DNA of 10,247 bases from Gemmatimonadales bacterium (GTDB lineage: Bacteria > Gemmatimonadota > Gemmatimonadetes > Gemmatimonadales > GWC2-71-9): NCBI GenBank assembly GCA_013003805.1, contig JABDII010000604.1:1-10247 (forward strand), given 5' to 3'. The translations under genes were made by a program, and so were the position numbers. The stretch's first letter is position 1. The number at the start of each line of letters is the position of its first letter. The notes under the pieces were generated by a model. It was not told where the DNA came from. It worked only from the letters and a program-made list of their open reading frames with translations, and did not search any database. Below are positions 6,994 through 10,247 of the stretch, piece by piece.

Positions 6994-7748
6994 TAGTGGA
7001 CTCTCTCGGTTTGAATGTCCTGCTCAATCCGGCCGTCCAGCAGATGCACCTCGCGGTCGGCGTGAGCGGCAATGTCCTTCTCGTGCGTGACCAGGATGAT
7101 GGTCTGGCCGTCGCTATGGAGATCTTCAAAGAGTTCCATGATCTCCGCACTGGTGACCGAGTCCAGGTTGCCCGTGGGCTCGTCCGCTAGGAGGATGCTG
7201 GGATGGTTTACCAGGGCCCGGGCAATCGCGACCCGTTGACGCTGGCCGCCCGACAGTTCGTTGGGTCGGTGCTCCATGCGATCGGCCAGGCCGCACCGGC
7301 TAAGCGCTTCTACCGCCAGCGCCCGGCGTTGCTTGCTGCCACTCCCCGCGTACACCAGTGGGAGTTCCACGTTGTGCAGCGCGGTGGCCCGAGGAAGTAA
7401 ATTGAACGTCTGAAAGACGAATCCAATTTCCTTGTTTCGGATCCGCGCCAGCTCGTTGTCCCCGAGCTCAGAGACCCGATGGCCATTCAGCCAATACTCG
7501 CCGGCGGTCGGCGTATCGAGACAGCCAACGAGATTCATCAGCGTCGACTTCCCGGAGCCCGACGGGCCCATGATCGCGATGAATTCGTTCTTTTGAATGA
7601 CGATGTCGACGCCCTGGAGCGCGTGGACGATCTCTCCGCCCATGTCGTATTCCCGGGTCAGGCCGCGCGTGACGATGACCGCGTCGCGGGGGACGTCACC
7701 CGGCAACCGCGCCATGCGTTCGGCCGTATCGAGTAGTCCGCGACTCAT
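6993..7748 (-). CDS. ABC transporter ATPase (MacB/LolD-like)
   Basis: This is a 251-residue stand-alone nucleotide-binding subunit that powers the MacB-type permease from the cytoplasmic face. All catalytic elements are intact: Walker A GPSGSGKST (61-69), the Q-loop FQTFNLL with Gln113, the signature LSGGQRQRVAIARAL starting at 165, Walker B ILLADE (185-190) with catalytic Glu190, the D-loop GNLDS, and the switch His222 in LVTHEKD. The LSGGQ-to-EPTGNLDS segment and the VGCLDTPTAGEYWLNG stretch are typical of the MacB/LolD/FtsE branch. About 24 residues precede the first strand of the domain, slightly longer than usual, and a later start cannot be excluded. The chosen ATG overlaps the TolC gene stop as ATGA, which favours translational coupling. 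Separation of the ATPase from the permease is the arrangement of many split MacB systems. Confidence 0.96.
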   Translation of the reverse strand: MSRGLLDTAERMARLPGDVPRDAVIVTRGLTREYDMGGEIVHALQGVDIVIQKNEFIAIMGPSGSGKSTLMNLVGCLDTPTAGEYWLNGHRVSELGDNELARIRNKEIGFVFQTFNLLPRATALHNVELPLVYAGSGSKQRRALAVEALSRCGLADRMEHRPNELSGGQRQRVAIARALVNHPSILLADEPTGNLDSVTSAEIMELFEDLHSDGQTIILVTHEKDIAAHADREVHLLDGRIEQDIQTERVH

Positions 7749-9049
7749 AGCGTCCGTCCGATCAGCGCTTCGATCTGCGCCTTGGCCCGTAGATAGTCGA
7801 ATCGAGCGTTGACCACGTCCACCTCCGCTTGCGTCAGGGCTTCTTGTGATGTGAGAACATCAAATACCGTCGCTGCGCCCAGCCGATAGCGCTCCTGCTG
7901 GACTCGAAGATCCTCCTCCGCCGCTACCACGCTGGTCTGCGAGATCTCGATCCGGAGCGCTGCGGCATCCAGCTCGGCAAACCGTTGCGTCAGCGCCGCC
8001 GAGACCTGCCGGCGGGTGTCGTTGGCCGTGGCCTCGGCGACATCCATGGCGCCGGCTTGTTGGGCGATGTTGCGCTCGCGGGTGAACCCATTGAACAGCG
8101 GCCAGTTGAGACTGAGGCTCGCCTGGCGTGACTGGAAGAGCTCGTAATCGTTGACCCTACTGTTCCCGCTGTAGGTAAAGGAGCCAGCCAGTCGAAGCGT
8201 CGGCCAGTAGGCAGCCTTGGACGCGCTGTACGAAGCGCGGGAGGCCTGGGCGTCTGCTTCCGCGCTCTGCACTCGGGGCGACTGTCCCAGCGCCTCGAGC
8301 CTGAGCGCGTCCTGGTCGATAGCCGTCACCACGTTATGGAAAGCGGGCTCGTCCTGAGCCGCCACGCGGCCTTCGACGCCAATGAGCCGCGCGAGGTTGG
8401 CTTCGGCGGTGGCCTGCTGGGTCCCGGCCGTGACCAGCTGGAGTCGGGTGTTGCCCAGCGTCACGAGCGACCTCAACGAGTCGGATCGCGTGGCGGACCC
8501 GCTCCGCAGCTTCGCGATCGAGATGTTGAGCTGCTCCTCGGCGCGGGCCACGCTCGCCTGCCGGACCTTCCTGAGTTCGGCAGCAGCCAGCGCGGCCAGG
8601 AATTCCTGGGTCGTCTGAAGCGCGACCTGGTACCTGGCGTCCACCCAACCGGCTTCGGCGGCATCTCGCTGTGCGTTGGCGGCCTTGAGGTCCGCCGTCC
8701 GCCTAAAGCCCGCGAACAGATCCACTCCCGCGCTCAGTCGGAAGTTGACGTTGCCGGTGGTTGAGTTGCTCGCCTGAGGCAGCCCGGTGTTGGGGTCGAT
8801 GCGATCAACCCCCTCGGAAAAAGTCTGCGACCCCGTGGTGCTCGCGGTTAGGCTAGGAAGAAAGGCACCGATGGCCGTTCGCTTCTGTGCACCCGCGTTG
8901 GTGATGTCGGCATTTGCCCTCACGATGCTGGGCTGCACTTGCTCGGCCAAGCGGATGGCGTCCGCCAAGCTGACCGTTCGTTCTTGAGCCCCGACCGGCG
9001 CGGCAAACGCGACGCAGGCCGCCAGGGCAACGAGAGTTCTAGGGAGCAT
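7745..9049 (-). CDS. TolC-family outer-membrane efflux protein
   Basis: This 434-residue protein is the outer-membrane exit duct of the pump. A clear Sec signal peptide occupies residues 1-21 (MLPRTLVALAACVAFAAPVGA, split here as LVALAACVAFA and APVGA), with cleavage likely before QERTVSL. The mature part has two outer-membrane-efflux-protein repeats, at about 27-215 and 235-430. Each has long Ala/Gln/Arg-rich coiled-coil helices and a beta-strand hairpin: FLPSLTASTTGSQTF in the first and YWPTLRLAGSFTYSG in the second. The near-C-terminal GAATVFDVLTSQEALTQAEVD stretch (quoted in part as TVFDVLTSQEALTQAE) is the usual closing signature of the family. Length matches TolC-like proteins (about 420-490). 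Its ATG lies inside the last codons of the Spy-like gene (11-base overlap) with only a weak Shine-Dalgarno, so translation probably depends on the upstream gene. Being encoded with its own pump, it is likely dedicated rather than shared. Confidence 0.95.
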   Translation of the reverse strand: MLPRTLVALAACVAFAAPVGAQERTVSLADAIRLAEQVQPSIVRANADITNAGAQKRTAIGAFLPSLTASTTGSQTFSEGVDRIDPNTGLPQASNSTTGNVNFRLSAGVDLFAGFRRTADLKAANAQRDAAEAGWVDARYQVALQTTQEFLAALAAAELRKVRQASVARAEEQLNISIAKLRSGSATRSDSLRSLVTLGNTRLQLVTAGTQQATAEANLARLIGVEGRVAAQDEPAFHNVVTAIDQDALRLEALGQSPRVQSAEADAQASRASYSASKAAYWPTLRLAGSFTYSGNSRVNDYELFQSRQASLSLNWPLFNGFTRERNIAQQAGAMDVAEATANDTRRQVSAALTQRFAELDAAALRIEISQTSVVAAEEDLRVQQERYRLGAATVFDVLTSQEALTQAEVDVVNARFDYLRAKAQIEALIGRTL

Positions 9050-9428
9050 TGTGTTTTCCGTTTTGACGATGACGTTCCGCCCGGCGTTCCATCATTTCCT
9101 GGTGCTTAACCTGCTGTTCGGGGGTCAAGATCGTGTTGAGCTCCGAACGCACCTCGGCTCGCAGAGTTTCAAACCTCGGGGCCACCTCGCGCCACAACGA
9201 GTCCATTCTCGGACGGTGCTGCTCCAGAATGAGTTCGACGCTTTCCCGTTGTTCAGCAGAAAGCCCGAGATCGCGGTCGAGGCGCTCGATAAATGAGGTT
9301 TTACCTCCGCGTTTGGGCCCGGCATCGCTTCCGCGATCCGCCAGGGCCAGGGCCGCACCACCGGTGAGCGCGCCCAACACGAAGGCGGCAATCAGCAGGG
9401 CAACGGCACTCAATTTGGACTTGGTCAT
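9039..9428 (-). CDS. Spy/CpxP/CnrX-like periplasmic sensor-chaperone (heavy-metal-resistance domain)
   Basis: This 129-residue exported protein has an N-terminal hydrophobic segment at about residues 6-30, with an ALA-D site that could be cleaved or kept as an anchor. The rest is an all-helical, highly charged domain. Two LTxxQ-type motifs, LSAEQ (56-60) and LTPEQQ (101-106), mark the Spy/CpxP/CnrX superfamily of periplasmic chaperones and metal sensors. Possible metal ligands are His71, Met75, His109, Met112, Met113, His120 and His126, clustered toward the C-terminus in KHQEMMERRAERHRQNGKH. Family members either bind unfolded proteins under envelope stress (Spy, CpxP) or sense Ni/Co and control an anti-sigma factor (CnrX). 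Its place directly after the sigma/anti-sigma pair favours the sensor role, as an inference. The gene starts on an ATGA overlap with the anti-sigma gene and ends inside the TolC gene. Confidence 0.82.
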   Translation of the reverse strand: MTKSKLSAVALLIAAFVLGALTGGAALALADRGSDAGPKRGGKTSFIERLDRDLGLSAEQRESVELILEQHRPRMDSLWREVAPRFETLRAEVRSELNTILTPEQQVKHQEMMERRAERHRQNGKHNAP

Positions 9429-9802
9429 TTTTCTCCTCCGGCGTCCTGTCTGATCCCAACCTCCATTACGACCGTGAGGATCTGATCCTCGCTCAGCGGT
9501 TCTGACGTGGTCAAGATGTCGCTAGGGGAATTGGCGACGACCTCTGCGCTCGGACGACTCGTAGCCGTGCCTCTGGTTGCGTACCACCCCAAGGCCACTG
9601 CGAGCGCCAGGGTTGCCGCAGCTGCAAGACCTCGAGGCATCCATTGCGCCAGGATGTCCCAGCTCGAATCTCTCGGCTCGAGTCGAATGCGCGCCATGAC
9701 GCGAGCCGCAAAGGCAACATCGTCTGGGGCCGTCAAGTGCTCTCGGAGCACCTCTCCCAAAGGCCGATCCGGGTTGGCATCGAAATCATTTCGATCCGTC
9801 AT
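9425..9802 (-). CDS. Single-pass membrane anti-sigma factor candidate
   Basis: This 125-residue protein is encoded immediately after an ECF sigma gene with an ATGA overlap, the usual place of a cognate anti-sigma factor. Residues 1-56 are polar and predicted cytoplasmic, with a helix LGEVLREHLTAPDDVAFAARVMARI (core EVLREHLTAPDDVAFAAR). A single transmembrane segment follows at about 57-75 (RGLAAAATLALAVALGWYA). A periplasmic tail of about 50 residues is Ser/Thr-rich and then acidic (SEPLSEDQILTVVMEV). The HxxxCxxC zinc motif of ZAS-type anti-sigmas is absent, and no cysteine is present at all. It is thus more like the small CnrY-type or other divergent membrane anti-sigmas. The role is inferred from synteny and topology rather than a recognised domain. 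It would hold the sigma factor at the inner membrane until a periplasmic signal, perhaps through the next gene's product, releases it. The start is supported by GGGGGAG five bases upstream. Confidence 0.75.
   Translation of the reverse strand: MTDRNDFDANPDRPLGEVLREHLTAPDDVAFAARVMARIRLEPRDSSWDILAQWMPRGLAAAATLALAVALGWYATRGTATSRPSAEVVANSPSDILTTSEPLSEDQILTVVMEVGIRQDAGGEK
9433..9439 (-). promoter_or_regulatory. Shine-Dalgarno of the Spy-like gene
   Basis: The minus strand reads GGAGGAG, then AAAA, then the ATG at 9428. This strong ribosome-binding site lies within the last codons of the anti-sigma gene and confirms the ATGA-overlap start. The 4-base spacing is somewhat short. Confidence 0.75.
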
Positions 9803-10247
9803 TTCAACTCCCCCATGATGGGAGAAAGTGCCTTTCGTAGTGCACGCCGTCCGTGAAAGACGAGCGATCGAACGGTTCCCTCGGGGACACCCAGAACCTC
9901 TGCAATGTCGGCATGGGCATAACCCTCCACGTCGAACATGACCACCGCCAGTCGCTGCCGCTCCGAGAGGCCTCGAAGCGCGGTGTCGAGTCGCTCCCGC
10001 AGGAGCGATTGCTCGGTCGCCTCTGCCGGCGACGCCTCGGTACTCGCGAGCCCTGGTGCAAGCGGCTCGGTTTCACGGACCCGCCGCGCCCGCCTGATGT
10101 CCCGAGCCGCATTCGCCACGATCCTCAGGAACCAAGGTCGGAATGGCCTGGTCAGATCGTATTGCCGCAGCTTACGCCATGCGGTCAAAAACGCTTCCTG
10201 GGCCGCATCATCGGCATCCTCAGGCTCGCTCAGGATGGTCCGGGCCA
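9799..10247 (-). CDS. ECF-type RNA polymerase sigma factor, 5' end outside window
   Basis: The frame is open from the right edge to the TGA at 9801-9799, giving 148 residues of an ECF sigma factor that is probably about 170-190 long. The first codons read ARTILSEPEDADDAAQEAF, the sigma-70 region 2.1/2.2 core-binding helix. FRPWFLRIVANAARDIRRARR follows (shown in part as PWFLRIVANAARDIRR) and covers regions 2.3/2.4 for -10 recognition. A variable linker (about 10080-10010) leads to region 4, ALRGLSERQRLAVVMFDVEG with the helix-turn-helix HADIAEVLGVPEGTVRSLVF, for -35 recognition. A TTG at 10188-10186 is in frame but would remove region 2.1/2.2, so it is not the true start. The sigma would direct RNA polymerase to stress-responsive promoters, most likely including the one upstream of this operon, beyond the window. 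It overlaps the anti-sigma gene by the ATGA arrangement. Confidence 0.95.
   Translation of the reverse strand, partial: ARTILSEPEDADDAAQEAFLTAWRKLRQYDLTRPFRPWFLRIVANAARDIRRARRVRETEPLAPGLASTEASPAEATEQSLLRERLDTALRGLSERQRLAVVMFDVEGYAHADIAEVLGVPEGTVRSLVFHGRRALRKALSPIMGELK
9808..9814 (-). promoter_or_regulatory. Shine-Dalgarno of the anti-sigma gene
   Basis: GGGGGAG on the minus strand lies five bases (TTGAA) before the ATG at 9802 and inside the sigma gene's final codons. It supports the ATGA-overlap start and coupled, near-stoichiometric production of sigma and anti-sigma. Confidence 0.7.

Noticed and set aside
9799..10188. Sigma factor starting at the TTG at 10188-10186
   Set aside because: The frame stays open to the window edge and the extra upstream residues are the conserved region 2 core-binding helix, so the true start is outside the window.

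Overview
The window is GC-rich bacterial chromosome, and every gene I can support lies on the minus strand, so it reads from right to left. Coding density is very high: the only gap above 100 bases is 4084-4261. The gene content points to a Gram-negative-type envelope: a TolC-like outer-membrane factor, a periplasmic adaptor, a CBM9/DUF5916 outer-membrane beta-barrel protein and a Spy/CnrX-like periplasmic protein. The DUF5916 family, the high GC and the protein style suggest Gemmatimonadota, or possibly Acidobacteriota. That assignment is an inference from gene style, because no rRNA or marker gene is present.

Right block (10247 down to 4262): seven tightly packed genes that look like one operon. 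In transcription order they are an ECF sigma factor (its 5' end lies outside the window), a single-pass membrane anti-sigma candidate, a small Spy/CpxP/CnrX-like periplasmic protein, a TolC-family outer-membrane factor, a MacB/LolD-type ABC ATPase, a MacA/HlyD-type adaptor, and a MacB-type permease. Three junctions are ATGA overlaps, one is TAATG, one is an 11-base overlap, and the last is an 11-base gap carrying a strong Shine-Dalgarno. The operon ends in a perfect 15-bp hairpin at 4213-4247. The first three genes have the same parts as a CnrYXH-type metal/envelope-stress sensor (sigma, membrane anti-sigma, periplasmic sensor). The last four make a complete tripartite export pump in which the MacB ATPase and permease are separate polypeptides. 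The simplest model is a pump operon that controls its own transcription by sensing something in the periplasm.

Left block (4083 down to 1): a 759-residue CBM9/DUF5916 outer-membrane protein, a 415-residue membrane-anchored PHP-domain phosphoesterase-like protein, and the first 170 residues of a FabH-type ketoacyl-ACP synthase III cut by the window edge. The gaps are 39 and 6 bases, so the three could be co-transcribed, but no functional link between them is evident.

I see no tRNA, rRNA, CRISPR array, insertion sequence, phage gene or broken gene. The most interesting point is the direct linkage of a CnrYXH-like sensor cassette to a MacAB-TolC-type pump. The second is an unusual insertion of about 120 residues in the pump's adaptor protein.
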